DNA of 64,000 nucleotides, taken from the NCBI RefSeq assembly GCF_040675855.1, contig NZ_JBEGIK010000001.1, forward strand, positions 806,001 through 870,000, read 5' to 3'. A program made the translations under genes and the position numbers. The notes below the pieces were generated by a model, which saw nothing but the letters and a program-made list of their open reading frames with translations, did not search any database and was not told where the DNA came from. The stretch is from Microbacterium sp. LWH3-1.2. Its GTDB lineage: Bacteria; Actinomycetota; Actinomycetes; Actinomycetales; Microbacteriaceae. The stretch's first letter is position 1. Every line of letters starts with the position of its first letter. This document shows, one piece after another, positions 8,331 to 17,574 of this stretch.

Positions 8331-9758
8331 TCACGCGCGCGCGGCCCACCACTCCCGCAGGCGGCGCTCGGCCTCCTCTTCGCCGACCATGCCCTCGTCG
8401 AGGCGCAGGTCGAGGAGGAACCGGTACGCCTCGCCCACCTCGCGGCCGGGCTTGAGGCCCAGCACCTCCTGGATGCGGTTGCCGTCGAGCTCGGGGCGCA
8501 TCGCGTCGAGCTGCTCCTGCGCGGCGAGCTCGGCGATGCGGCGCTCGATGTCGTCGTAGGCGCGGGCGAGACGCGCGGCCTTCTTGACGTTGCGGGTCGT
8601 CACGTCTGCGCGAGTCAGGATGTGCAGGCGGTCGAGCTCGGCATCGGCATCGCGCACGTAGCGGCGCACCGCCGAGTCGGTCCATGCACCCTCGGAGTAC
8701 CCGAAGAAGCGCAGGTGCAGCTCGATGAGCCGGATCACGGTGGTGATCGTCGCGGAGTCGAAGCGCAGCTCCTGCAGGCGCTTGCGGGCCATCCGCGCGC
8801 CCTTGAGGTCGTGGTGGTAGAACGTCACGCCCCCGCCCGGCTCCAGCCGGCGGGTCGCGGGCTTGCCGATGTCGTGCAGCAGGGACGCGAGCCGGAGCGC
8901 GACGTCGGGTGCGGCACCCGGGTTGCGGGTCTTCTCCAGCTCGATGGCCTGCCGCAGCACCGTGAGGGAGTGCTCGTAGACGTCCTTGTGGTGGTGGTGC
9001 TCGTCGACCTCGAGCTGCAGCGCGGGGATCTCAGGCAGGAACTCGGCCATGAGTCCCGTCTCGACCAGCAGACGGATGCCGCGCACCGGGTCGTCCGTCG
9101 CGAGCAGCTTCACGAGCTCGGCCTGGATGCGCTCGGGGCTCACGATCTCGAGCGTGCGGCGCAGCTCCTGGATCGCGGCCTCGGTGTCGGGGTCGACGGC
9201 GAAGCCGAGCTGCGACACGAAACGGGCGGCCCGCAGCATCCGGAGCGGGTCATCGCCGAAGCTCACGGTGGGGTCGGCGGGGGTGCGCAGCACGCCGCGG
9301 ACGAGATCCTCGACACCCCCGGTCGGGTCGACGAGCGTCTGGCCGGGAACCCGGAGCGCCATCGCGTTCACGGTGAAGTCGCGGCGCACGAGGTCACCCT
9401 CGATGGTGTCGCCGAAGTCGACGGTGGGCTTTCGCGTGACGCCGTCGTAGCTGTCGGCCCGATACGTGGTGATCTCGACCTGCTCGCCGAGGACGCGCGC
9501 GCCGATCGTGCCGAACGCGCGGCCGATGTCCCACTGCGCGGACGAGATGGGCTTCACGATCCGCAGGATGTCGTCGGGGCGCGCGTTCGTCGTGAAGTCG
9601 AGGTCGTTGGTCGGCCGGCCGAGCAGGGCGTCGCGGACGGGACCGCCCACGATCGCGAGGTCGAAGCCGGCGTCGGCGAACGCGCGGGCGAGCGCGGCGA
9701 CGACGGGGGACTCGGCGAGCGCGCCGAGGCGCGCGATGCCCTCGGCCATGTTGAGCAT
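8331..9758 (-). CDS. cca: CCA tRNA nucleotidyltransferase
   Basis: Adds or repairs the 3' CCA end of tRNAs; needed here because the tRNA genes in the window do not encode CCA. 475 aa, standard actinobacterial length. Class II nucleotidyltransferase motifs: GGPVRDALLGRPTNDLDFTT (about residues 38-57) with the catalytic DxD, then RRDFTVNAMALR and the RMLRAARF motif. A C-terminal HD domain has SLLHDIGKP. Two ATGs are possible: 9758 (2 nt after GGAGG) and 9749 (MAEGIARL, better spacing); the difference is three residues. Confidence 0.95.
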   Translation of the reverse strand: MLNMAEGIARLGALAESPVVAALARAFADAGFDLAIVGGPVRDALLGRPTNDLDFTTNARPDDILRIVKPISSAQWDIGRAFGTIGARVLGEQVEITTYRADSYDGVTRKPTVDFGDTIEGDLVRRDFTVNAMALRVPGQTLVDPTGGVEDLVRGVLRTPADPTVSFGDDPLRMLRAARFVSQLGFAVDPDTEAAIQELRRTLEIVSPERIQAELVKLLATDDPVRGIRLLVETGLMAEFLPEIPALQLEVDEHHHHKDVYEHSLTVLRQAIELEKTRNPGAAPDVALRLASLLHDIGKPATRRLEPGGGVTFYHHDLKGARMARKRLQELRFDSATITTVIRLIELHLRFFGYSEGAWTDSAVRRYVRDADAELDRLHILTRADVTTRNVKKAARLARAYDDIERRIAELAAQEQLDAMRPELDGNRIQEVLGLKPGREVGEAYRFLLDLRLDEGMVGEEEAERRLREWWAARA

Positions 9759-9782
9759 GGCCTCCAGCCTACCGAGCGCTGT

Positions 9783-11333
9783 TCACGCGAATCGCAGGAA
9801 CCCGGCGAACGTCAGCTCGCGCACGCGGGGCAGCAGGTCCGCGCGCAGCGCTGTCGCGTCGACGTCGAGCAGATCGGCGATCGCGTCGACCAGCACCCCC
9901 ACCGGGAGGTCGCCGTCGCACGCCCCGACGAGCGCGGCGAGGCCCGGATCGACGCCGAGCGCCCGGCCGAAGCCGCCGCCCTGGCGCAGCTCGATGACCG
10001 TCGGATCCTCGGCGCCGGGCAGGTGGTGCCGCGCCTCGGTGACATCAGGGGCGACGAGGAGCACGGATGCTGCGAGCCCTGCGTCGTCGAGCACGCTCAG
10101 GCGGTCGTGCGCCTCGAGAGCGGCGGCGAGGTGCGTGCCGAGGGCCTCGCCCGCGAGCGCCGTGTGGAGAGTCTCGTACCGGGCGAGCGTGGGGCTGCCG
10201 TCGGCCGGACGCCGCAGCAGAAGGTAGCCGAAGCCCACCTCGGTCACGGCGCGATCCGCGAAGTCGTCGAGCCAGGCGTCGACGAGTCGTGCGAAGCCGG
10301 GCGTGCCGGGGAGTGTGCCGCCGTCTCGCACCCACAGCTCGGCGTACGACAGCGGGTCGAGGCTCTCGCGCTCGACCACCCAGGCATCGATCGGCACGGG
10401 CGACGACTCGACCCACCCGCGCACCCGCTCGAGCCCGGGCGCGCCGTCCCTGGTCTCCCAGTTGCCCAGCAGCTGCGCGATGCCGCCTGGCGCCAGGTGG
10501 GCGCCGACGCCCGTCACGAAGGCGGCCACGACGTCGTCGCCGACCATGCCGCCGTCGCGGTACTCGTAGGCGGGAACGTCCGCGACCCGGGGCGTGATGA
10601 CGAACGGCGGGTTCGACACGACCCGGTCGAACTGCTGGCCGGCGACCGGCTCGAAGAGGCTGCCGAGGCGCACCTCGATGCCCTCGATGCCGTTGAGGAG
10701 CGCGTTCAGGCGCGTGAAGGAGAGAGCGCGCGGCGAGATGTCGGTCGCCACCACGTGCTCGACGTGCGCGCGGGCGCGGAGCGCCTGGATTCCGCAACCC
10801 GCCCCGATGTCGAGGGCGCGCTCGGCGCGGGTCGGCAGTTGCAGCCCCGCGAGCGTCAGCGAGGCGCCGCCGACGCCCAGCACGTGATCCTCGGGCAGCG
10901 GCCCGCCGAGCGCCGCCTCGTCGAGGTCGCTCGCGATCCACCACTGCGCCGTGATCTCATCTTGGCCGGGCCGGGAGGCGTCGGCGTACGACTGCGGCCG
11001 CACCACGGCGAGCGGGCGCACCTCGCCGCCGTCGACGTCGGCGAGCCCCAGCCGCACGAGTCCCGCTGCGCCGGCTCGCGAGAGCGCCTGGTCAACGGAT
11101 GCCGCGGCCTGCGGCATCCCGAGCACCAGAAGTCTCCCCAGCACGGCGAGGGCGTCGTCGCGACTGCCGAGGGCGCGCGACGCCGGCGACCGGAGGCCTC
11201 GCGCGATCGCGTCGTCGGCCGCGCCGCCCCACGCGTCGCGCAGGGCTTCGGCGGTGAACCCCGCGCCCTGGAGGTCGGCGGCGAGGTCACGGCAGAGGTC
11301 GGTATCCGGTTCGGGAAGCACGGGACCATTCAA
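9783..11333 (-). CDS. SAM-dependent methyltransferase with N-terminal DUF7059-type region
   Basis: 516 aa. A central class I methyltransferase fold carries motif I ALDIGAGCGIQALRARAH and motif IV VVSNPPFVITP, the NPPF signature of enzymes methylating amide or amino nitrogen, such as PrmC-type protein glutamine or RNA base methyltransferases. The N-terminal 150 residues and the C-terminal 150 are conserved in actinobacterial homologues rather than in PrmC itself. It is encoded 24 nt downstream of cca on the same strand (reading leftward, cca is the distal gene) and is divergent from the DUF6049 gene. The true substrate is unknown. Confidence 0.85.
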   Translation of the reverse strand: MNGPVLPEPDTDLCRDLAADLQGAGFTAEALRDAWGGAADDAIARGLRSPASRALGSRDDALAVLGRLLVLGMPQAAASVDQALSRAGAAGLVRLGLADVDGGEVRPLAVVRPQSYADASRPGQDEITAQWWIASDLDEAALGGPLPEDHVLGVGGASLTLAGLQLPTRAERALDIGAGCGIQALRARAHVEHVVATDISPRALSFTRLNALLNGIEGIEVRLGSLFEPVAGQQFDRVVSNPPFVITPRVADVPAYEYRDGGMVGDDVVAAFVTGVGAHLAPGGIAQLLGNWETRDGAPGLERVRGWVESSPVPIDAWVVERESLDPLSYAELWVRDGGTLPGTPGFARLVDAWLDDFADRAVTEVGFGYLLLRRPADGSPTLARYETLHTALAGEALGTHLAAALEAHDRLSVLDDAGLAASVLLVAPDVTEARHHLPGAEDPTVIELRQGGGFGRALGVDPGLAALVGACDGDLPVGVLVDAIADLLDVDATALRADLLPRVRELTFAGFLRFA

Positions 11334-11431
11334 CCGCGCCGCCTGTCCTCAGGCGGGCTCGGAGCCGCGGACCGTAGACTCTCCTCGATCGTGCGGTCAG
11401 GACATCGCACAGGAGCGAACCCCCCGACAGG

Positions 11432-13747
11432 ATGATCGTGATTTCACCGCGAGCCCCGCGGCGTGCCCCGCGCCACGCACCGCGCCTCGTGACCGCCGGC
11501 TTGGCGGCCGTGGCGTTGCTCGCCGGGCTTGTGCTGCCGGCCCCGGCGATCGCGGCGGACTCCACGCCGACGCCCTCGCCGACTGCGACCTCCGCCATTC
11601 CCGCCGGGACCACCGTGTTCACCCTGTCACCCGTGGCGAACGGCATCGTGAACCCGGGCGACGCGCTGAGCGCGTCGATCTCGATCCAGAACGGCACGGA
11701 CGCCGAGATGGCGCCCACCACCGTCACGCTGTCGCTCGGGCGCACGCCGATCGCCGACCGCGAGGACCTGGGCGACTGGCTCGACGGCACACCGACCGAC
11801 GTCGCTCTCGAGGCGGTCGCCACCGATGAGATCGCAGCGGTCGAGCCGGGCGGGTTCCAGGTGCGCGGCATCACGATCGCCGCCGACGATCCGGCGCTCG
11901 CGGGTCTCGCTCCCGGCGTCTACCCGCTCGCCGCGTCGTATCCCGGCACGGACGGCACCGTGACGTCGACGAGCACGATGATCGTCCCTCCTGCCGAGGC
12001 GACAGACGTCGGCATCGGCGTGATCGTCCCGATCACCGCGGGCGCTCTCAGCGACGGCCTCCTCACCGCGGAGCAGCTCGCGGAGCTCACCGCGCCCGAC
12101 GGCGACCTCACCAACCAGCTCGACGGCGTGACCGGAACCGCCGCGATCCTCGCTGTCGACCCGGCTGTGCCCGCTTCGATCCGGGTGCTGGGCACGTCGG
12201 CGCCGGAGTCCGCGCTCGAGTGGCTCGCGCGCCTCGAGAGCATCCAGAACTCGCGATTCGCGCTGCAGTTCGGAGACGCCGACGTCACCGCGCAGCTGCA
12301 GGCGGGCCTGCCACGGCCGCTGCAGCCCACGTCCTTCACCGCCTACATGTCGGAGTCCAACTTCGCGACCCCGACGCCGACTCCGACGCCCACCCCGGCC
12401 CCGTCGGACGCCCCCACGACCGCGCCCACCCCGCAGCCCGACTCCGCCCTGCCGAGCACGGACGAGCTGCTCACGGTCGGCCCCGCCACGCGCCAGGGCG
12501 TGTACTGGCCCGCCGAGGGCACCGCGGATGCTGAGATCATCTCGCGCCTCACCGACATCGCCACCACCGACGGCACCGCTCCGGCGACTCTCATCCCTTC
12601 CTCGACGACGGACGCCGGCTCCGACGGCCGCACCGTCTCGGCGCACGGCCGCGTCGGCGCCGGAGAGGTTCTCGTCTACGACAGCGACGTCTCCGCCGCC
12701 CTCGACGACGCATCGCAGCAGGAGGTCTCCTGGCTGCGCGGCGCACCGCTCACCGCCGCGACCGCCTATCTCGCCTTCGCGGCGGCCGAGACGAACGGCC
12801 CGCTCCTCGTCACCGTCGGCCGCGGCGACGGGCGCTCCCGCGTCGAGCTCGGCGCGGCGATCTCCGCCGCCTTCTCCGCACCCGACGTGACCCCCCGGAC
12901 GATCGCGACGGTCGCGGCGGGGGAGGCGTTGGATGTGGAGCTGACCGGCGTCGAGTCCTCGCCGGAGCGCGCGGCCGCAGCATCCGCTCTCGTCGCAGAC
13001 GAAGGCGAGCTCGCGCGGTTCGCGACCATCCTCGACCAGCCATCCCTGCTGACCGGACCGGAGCGCGCCGACATCCTGCAGGTCCTCGGCGTCGCGTGGA
13101 TCGGTGACACCACCTGGCCGACCGTGTTGGCCGAGCACCGCGCCGCGACTGCCGGCACGCTCGACTCCGTCGCCCTGCTCCCCACGAGCCCGAGCGACCT
13201 CTACGGCTCGAGCGCCGCACTGCGGTTCTGGGTGCGCAACGACCTGCCGTACCCCGTCAACCTCGTGCTCTACACGACACGCGACAACCTCCGCCTCGAC
13301 GTGCAGGGCGAGACCCCCATCGTCGCGACGCCGCAGAGCAACACGCGCGTCGAGGTGCCCGTGCAGGCGCGCGTCGGCCGCGGCGACGTCACCCTGACCC
13401 TGCAGCTGCGCAGCCCCGCGTTCGTCGCCATCGGCGATCCGCAATCCGTCGAGGTCAACGTGTACGCCGACTGGGAGGCCGTCGGCATCGCCGCCCTCGC
13501 CGCGCTCGTCGGCATCCTCCTGCTGTTCGGCATCGCGCGTACCGTCCTGCGCGTGCGCCGCCGACGGAAGGCGACGGATGCTGCCGCCCCGGGTGGTGCC
13601 GATGGCGGGACGGTCGCCGGTGCCGAGGCGGGCGTGCTCGGCACCGGAGGGAAGGGTCGGGCCGAGGACGAGGCCGACGACGATGAGGATGGCGCTGGTG
13701 TCGCCGAAGCCGGGGTTCCCGCAGCGACCGACGGGGATGAGCGGTGA
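11432..13747 (+). CDS. DUF6049 family secreted/membrane-anchored protein
   Basis: 771 aa. An N-terminal signal peptide (basic R-rich start, then LVTAGLAAVALLAGLVLPAPAIAA, about residues 20-44) leads into a large extracytoplasmic region interrupted by a Pro/Thr linker (TPTPTPTPTPAPSD, about 310-325). Near the C-terminus a membrane segment (VGIAALAALVGILLLFGIA, about 685-705) precedes a basic and then acidic cytoplasmic tail. The stop overlaps the murJ start by 4 nt, a conserved actinobacterial arrangement suggesting a joint role in lipid II transport or cell-wall assembly. No catalytic motif is visible. Confidence 0.85.
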   Translation: MIVISPRAPRRAPRHAPRLVTAGLAAVALLAGLVLPAPAIAADSTPTPSPTATSAIPAGTTVFTLSPVANGIVNPGDALSASISIQNGTDAEMAPTTVTLSLGRTPIADREDLGDWLDGTPTDVALEAVATDEIAAVEPGGFQVRGITIAADDPALAGLAPGVYPLAASYPGTDGTVTSTSTMIVPPAEATDVGIGVIVPITAGALSDGLLTAEQLAELTAPDGDLTNQLDGVTGTAAILAVDPAVPASIRVLGTSAPESALEWLARLESIQNSRFALQFGDADVTAQLQAGLPRPLQPTSFTAYMSESNFATPTPTPTPTPAPSDAPTTAPTPQPDSALPSTDELLTVGPATRQGVYWPAEGTADAEIISRLTDIATTDGTAPATLIPSSTTDAGSDGRTVSAHGRVGAGEVLVYDSDVSAALDDASQQEVSWLRGAPLTAATAYLAFAAAETNGPLLVTVGRGDGRSRVELGAAISAAFSAPDVTPRTIATVAAGEALDVELTGVESSPERAAAASALVADEGELARFATILDQPSLLTGPERADILQVLGVAWIGDTTWPTVLAEHRAATAGTLDSVALLPTSPSDLYGSSAALRFWVRNDLPYPVNLVLYTTRDNLRLDVQGETPIVATPQSNTRVEVPVQARVGRGDVTLTLQLRSPAFVAIGDPQSVEVNVYADWEAVGIAALAALVGILLLFGIARTVLRVRRRRKATDAAAPGGADGGTVAGAEAGVLGTGGKGRAEDEADDDEDGAGVAEAGVPAATDGDER

Positions 13748-15363
13748 GCGGGATCGGACGCGCGAGCGCGCTCATCGGCGCGGGCACGATCGTGTCGCGC
13801 CTCACCGGATTCCTCCGGGGGATCGTGCTCGTCGCCGTTGTCGGTTCGGTCAACAGCCGCGCGGGCGACGCGTTCGGGACGGCGAATCAACTTCCGAACA
13901 ACATCTACGCGATCATCTCCACCGGCCTGCTCACGGCGGTGATCGTGCCGCAGATCGTGCGGGCCGCGTCGCACGAGGACGGCGGACGCGCCTTCATCTC
14001 CAAGGTGTTCACCCTCGGCACCGTCGTGCTGCTCGGCGCCACGGCCTTGGCCACCCTCGGCGCGCCGTGGCTGGTTCAGCTCTACGCTCCCGGGTACACG
14101 CCCGAGCAGCTTGCGCTCACCACCGCGTTCGCGTACTGGTGCCTGCCGCAGATCTTGTTCTACGGTCTGTACGCACTCGTCGGCGAGGCCCTCAACGCAC
14201 GCCGCATCTATGGCCCTTACACGTGGGCGCCCATCGTCAACAACGTCGTGTCCATCACCGGGTTCCTCCTCTTCCTCGCGTTGTTCGGCGGCCCGATCAC
14301 CGACGTGGATCCCTGGACCCCGGCGATGATCGCGATCCTCGCGGGAACCGCGACCTTCGGCATCGTCGTGCAGGCGTTCATCCTCTTCTTCTTCTGGCGC
14401 CGAACAGGCCTGCATGTGCGGCCCGACTTCGGCTGGCGGGGCGTCGGTCTCGGCCAGATTGGGCGGCTGGCAGGCTGGACCTTCCTGATGGTCGTCGCAG
14501 GTCAGCTCGCCGGCCTGCTCCAATCCCGTGTCCTGTCGGACGCCTCCGGCGAAGGCCCCGCCGCCGCCGCGTCGGGCTATGCCTGGCTGCTCTTCATGCT
14601 CCCGTACTCGATCATCGTCCTGTCGATCGGCACCCCGTACTTCACGCAGCTGAGCGAACACGCCCACGCGGGCCGCGACGATGACGTCCGCGCTGACATC
14701 GGCCGCAGCATCCGCACCCTCGGGGTCTTCATCGTCATCGCCACGTTCGCGCTCGCCGCCGCAGCGGTGCCGGCTTCCCGCATCTTCACCAACACCGCGA
14801 GCGAGGCGGTGCAAGCGGCATGGGTCCTGCTGGCCTTCCTCGTCGGGTTGATCCCACTCGCCGTGCTGTTCGTCATCCAACGAACGTTCTACGCCTACAA
14901 CGACACCCGCACACCGTTCTTCTTCACGCTGCTGCAGTGCACGATCGTCGTCGCGACGGCGCTCGGGTCGCGCGCTCTCGTCGATGCACAGGTGGTCGGG
15001 TTGGAGTACCTCGCTGCGCTCGTCGCGATCGGCCAGTCGGTCGCGAGCATCGTGCAGGTGCTCCTTGCGACCTGGCTCCTTGAAAGGCGGATCGGCGGGC
15101 TGCGGACGGGATCATGGGTGCTGTCACTCGGTCGTTTCGTTCTGGCGGCCATCCCGGCCGCCGTGGTCGGCTGGCTCGTCTTCCTGTGGTCCGGCGGCCC
15201 CGGCGGATGGACCACGTCGAGCCAGCTGCTGGGAGCTGTGGGGGCCGCTGTCATAGGCGTCGTGGCGATCGCCATCTACGTCGGATTCCTCGCGCTGCTG
15301 CGCGCGCCGGAACTCTCCGTCGCCACCGGCCTGGTGCGCCGTCTCCTGCCGGGCCGCCGCTGA
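13744..15363 (+). CDS. murJ: lipid II flippase MurJ (MviN family)
   Basis: Translocates the peptidoglycan precursor lipid II across the cytoplasmic membrane; 539 aa with about 14 membrane segments, matching the MOP-superfamily core. The start SGIGRASALIGAGTIVSRLTGFLRGIVLVAVVG carries the conserved first helix with its functionally important arginine (RLTGFLR). Unlike the mycobacterial MviN there is no long pseudokinase C-terminus; the protein ends RRLLPGRR. The GTG start overlaps the DUF6049 stop. Its product feeds the PBP/RodA system encoded at 49688-52543. Confidence 0.94.
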   Translation: MSGIGRASALIGAGTIVSRLTGFLRGIVLVAVVGSVNSRAGDAFGTANQLPNNIYAIISTGLLTAVIVPQIVRAASHEDGGRAFISKVFTLGTVVLLGATALATLGAPWLVQLYAPGYTPEQLALTTAFAYWCLPQILFYGLYALVGEALNARRIYGPYTWAPIVNNVVSITGFLLFLALFGGPITDVDPWTPAMIAILAGTATFGIVVQAFILFFFWRRTGLHVRPDFGWRGVGLGQIGRLAGWTFLMVVAGQLAGLLQSRVLSDASGEGPAAAASGYAWLLFMLPYSIIVLSIGTPYFTQLSEHAHAGRDDDVRADIGRSIRTLGVFIVIATFALAAAAVPASRIFTNTASEAVQAAWVLLAFLVGLIPLAVLFVIQRTFYAYNDTRTPFFFTLLQCTIVVATALGSRALVDAQVVGLEYLAALVAIGQSVASIVQVLLATWLLERRIGGLRTGSWVLSLGRFVLAAIPAAVVGWLVFLWSGGPGGWTTSSQLLGAVGAAVIGVVAIAIYVGFLALLRAPELSVATGLVRRLLPGRR

Positions 15364-15500
15364 GGCCGCTCGCCCAGGTGTCCGGGTGGGGCGCGGGGGA
15401 CGGATCACGGAATGCGACGCGGTTACCATGTGTTGAGGCATCCGGAGTCATCGCGTGTGTCGTCAGACGCTTCGCAGGCTTCACGAGGAAAGGTGCGCAC

Positions 15501-16505
15501 GTGCGTCAGGTCATCATCATCGGTTCGGGTCCGGCGGGTTACACCGCGGCCATCTATGCCGCGCGCGCCAACCTCAGCCCGCTCGTCGTGGCGAGCTCGG
15601 TCGAGGCCGGCGGCGAGCTGATGAACACCACCGAGGTCGAGAACTTCCCCGGTTTCCCCGAGGCGATCATGGGTCCCGACCTCATGGCGAAGATGCAGGA
15701 GCAGGCCGAGCGGTTCGGTGCCGAGGTGCTGTACGACGACGTCGTGTCGCTCGACATCGACGGCCCCGTGAAGAAGGTGACCCTCGGCAGCGGCGCCTCG
15801 CACGAGGCGGACGCGCTGGTGTTCGCCACCGGCTCCGCGCCCCGCAAGATCGGCATCGAGGGCGAGTCGCGCCTCTCCGGTCGCGGCGTCTCGTACTGCG
15901 CGACGTGCGACGGGTTCTTCTTCCGCGAGCGCGTGATCGCGGTCGTCGGCGGCGGCGACTCCGCGATGGAGGAGGCGACGTTCCTCACCAAGTTCGCGTC
16001 GAAGGTGTACATCATCCACCGCCGCGACGAGCTGCGCGCCTCGAAGATCATGCAGGAGCGCGCGTTCAAGAACGAGAAGATCGAGTTCGTGTGGAACAGC
16101 GAGGTCGTCGACATCCTCGGCGACGACGCGGTCACCGGTGTCGTCCTGGAGGACACCGTCGACGGCTCGCGCCGCGAGCTGGCGCTGGACGGCGTGTTCG
16201 TCGCGATCGGCAACGACCCGCGCACCCACCTCGTGCACGACAAGCTCGAGCTCACCCCCGAGGGCACCGTCTGGGTCGACGGGCGCTCGTCGCGCACGTC
16301 GGTGCCCGGTGTGTTCGCCGCCGGTGACGTCATCGACCCCACCTACCGTCAGGCGGTCACCGCCGCCGGCAGCGGAACCGTCGCGGCACTCGACGTCGAG
16401 CACTTCCTCGCCGCCCTCGGCGAGGCGGGCGCCCCGGCCCCGGACGCCGCCGAGATCGACGGGCTTCCCGGTGCCGAGCCGGTCGCGAAGGTCGAGGCCG
16501 CGTAG
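15501..16505 (+). CDS. trxB: thioredoxin-disulfide reductase
   Basis: NADPH-dependent FAD enzyme that reduces thioredoxin; 334 aa. The GTG at 15501 is chosen because GAGGAAAGG precedes it and the FAD fold begins at once (RQVIIIGSGPAGYTAA). The redox-active CATC is in SYCATCDGFFF, the NADPH-binding motif is VVGGGDSAMEEA, and the second FAD motif is VFAAGDVIDPTYRQ. A short Ala/Pro/Glu tail follows. The gene is followed after 93 nt by trxA, which has its own stress-type promoter candidate. Confidence 0.96.
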   Translation: MRQVIIIGSGPAGYTAAIYAARANLSPLVVASSVEAGGELMNTTEVENFPGFPEAIMGPDLMAKMQEQAERFGAEVLYDDVVSLDIDGPVKKVTLGSGASHEADALVFATGSAPRKIGIEGESRLSGRGVSYCATCDGFFFRERVIAVVGGGDSAMEEATFLTKFASKVYIIHRRDELRASKIMQERAFKNEKIEFVWNSEVVDILGDDAVTGVVLEDTVDGSRRELALDGVFVAIGNDPRTHLVHDKLELTPEGTVWVDGRSSRTSVPGVFAAGDVIDPTYRQAVTAAGSGTVAALDVEHFLAALGEAGAPAPDAAEIDGLPGAEPVAKVEAA

Positions 16506-16530
16506 CGCGAGGACCGGCGTCGCGCAAGCC

Positions 16531-16557
16531 GGGAACACTTCTCGCGCGTGTCGCGTT
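16531..16557 (+). promoter_or_regulatory. candidate SigH/SigR-type (thiol-oxidative stress) promoter of trxA
   Basis: GGGAAC (16531-16536), an 18-nt spacer and GTT (16555-16557) match the actinobacterial SigR/SigH consensus GGGAA(T/C)-N18-19-GTT. The site is 41 nt upstream of the trxA start, and thioredoxin genes are classic members of that regulon. The assignment rests on motif and context only. Confidence 0.6.
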
Positions 16558-16598
16558 GTATGAGCGTGGACAGACTTCCCACCGAAGGAGAAACACAG

Positions 16599-16922
16599 AT
16601 GACCGCCAAGGCGACGACTTCCGCCACGTTCGAGCAGGACGTGCTCCAGGCCGAGGGTCCGGTGCTCGTGGACTTCTGGGCGGAGTGGTGCGGCCCGTGT
16701 CGCATGGTCTCGCCCGTCCTCGACCAGATCCAGACGGAGCACCCCGACAAGATCACGATCCTCAAGCTCAACGTGGATGAGAACCCCGACCTCGCGATGA
16801 AGTACCAGATCACCTCGATCCCCGCGATGAAGGTGTTCAACAAGGGTGCCGTCGAGACGACGATCATCGGCGCGAAGCCGAAGTTCGCCCTCGAGCAGGA
16901 CCTCGCTGCCTACATCGGCTGA
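16599..16922 (+). CDS. trxA: thioredoxin
   Basis: Small redox protein that reduces cytoplasmic disulfides and is recharged by the adjacent TrxB; 107 aa, normal length. The active site WCGPC sits in VLVDFWAEWCGPCRMVSPVL (about residues 25-44), and the cis-proline is in TSIPAMKVF. The ATG at 16599 follows GAAGGAG at a good distance; an upstream in-frame ATG at 16548 would add a non-conserved leader. A strong terminator follows at 16941-16971. Confidence 0.96.
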   Translation: MTAKATTSATFEQDVLQAEGPVLVDFWAEWCGPCRMVSPVLDQIQTEHPDKITILKLNVDENPDLAMKYQITSIPAMKVFNKGAVETTIIGAKPKFALEQDLAAYIG

Positions 16923-16940
16923 GCGCCTCACCTCTTCACG

Positions 16941-16971
16941 AAACCCCCGCCGACCGGTTCGGCGGGGGTTT
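16941..16971 (+). terminator. intrinsic terminator after trxA
   Basis: AAACCCCCGCCGA (16941-16953) pairs perfectly with 16959-16971 around a 5-nt loop and ends in TTTT on the plus strand. The 13-bp GC-rich stem with its T-run is a textbook terminator, placed 19 nt after the trxA stop. Confidence 0.9.
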
Positions 16972-17045
16972 TGGGCATCTACCGGGCATAATCGGACCAC
17001 GCCTGCCGCAGCATCCGCGATTCCCTCACATTCTTTCGTGGCCCG

Positions 17046-17072
17046 TGTCGATCTGCGCGAGGCTTGTTCGAC
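17046..17072 (+). promoter_or_regulatory. candidate ECF42-dependent promoter of the DGPF gene
   Basis: TGTCGA (17046-17051), a 17-nt spacer and CGAC (17069-17072) match the promoter motif described for ECF42 sigma factors (TGTCGA at -35, CG(A/T)C at -10). It is upstream of the YCII/DGPF gene, and an ECF42-type sigma gene lies 0.9 kb downstream. Confidence 0.55.
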
Positions 17073-17137
17073 GGACATGGTGAAGGGGCCGAACGGCCCT
17101 CCGACCGGGCCACATCGCCCCGACGAAAGGGAATCCC

Positions 17138-17554
17138 ATGCGTTACATGCTCATCATGCAGGTCGGCTCGGAGGCTGCTGCGGCTTTCGACCCCGAGACC
17201 TTCGACATGGCGGAGGCGTACGCCGCCATGGGCCGCTACAACGAGGAACTGCAGAAGGCCGGCGTGTTCCTCAGCGCCGAGGGCCTGTCGGATGCGTCCG
17301 AAGGATTCCGCGTCGATTTCGACTCCGTCCCCCCCGCCGTGACCGACGGACCGTTCGCCGAGGCGCGCGAGGTCTTCACCGGCTACTGGATCCTCGAGGT
17401 CGCGTCGCGGGAAGAAGCCGAGCACTGGGCGCGCAAGTGCCCGCTCGGCCCGGGCACTGCGCTCGAGGTGCGTCGGGTCAACGAGCTCAGCGACTTCGAC
17501 CAGAACGACGAGTGGATCGCCAAGGAGAAGGAGTGGCGCGCCGCCAACACGTGA
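17138..17554 (+). CDS. YCII/DGPF-domain protein
   Basis: 138 aa cytosolic protein of the YciI-like fold. The DGPF motif is present in VTDGPFAEAREVFTGYWILEV (about residues 67-86), with the usual MRYMLIMQ opening. An AAAGGG Shine-Dalgarno precedes the ATG. DGPF proteins are the characteristic partners and targets of ECF42 sigma factors, and such a sigma is encoded at 17982. A matching promoter motif lies at 17046-17072. The molecular activity of DGPF proteins is not established. Confidence 0.92.
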   Translation: MRYMLIMQVGSEAAAAFDPETFDMAEAYAAMGRYNEELQKAGVFLSAEGLSDASEGFRVDFDSVPPAVTDGPFAEAREVFTGYWILEVASREEAEHWARKCPLGPGTALEVRRVNELSDFDQNDEWIAKEKEWRAANT

Positions 17555-17574
17555 CCCGGGTTCTCAGGCCGCGT

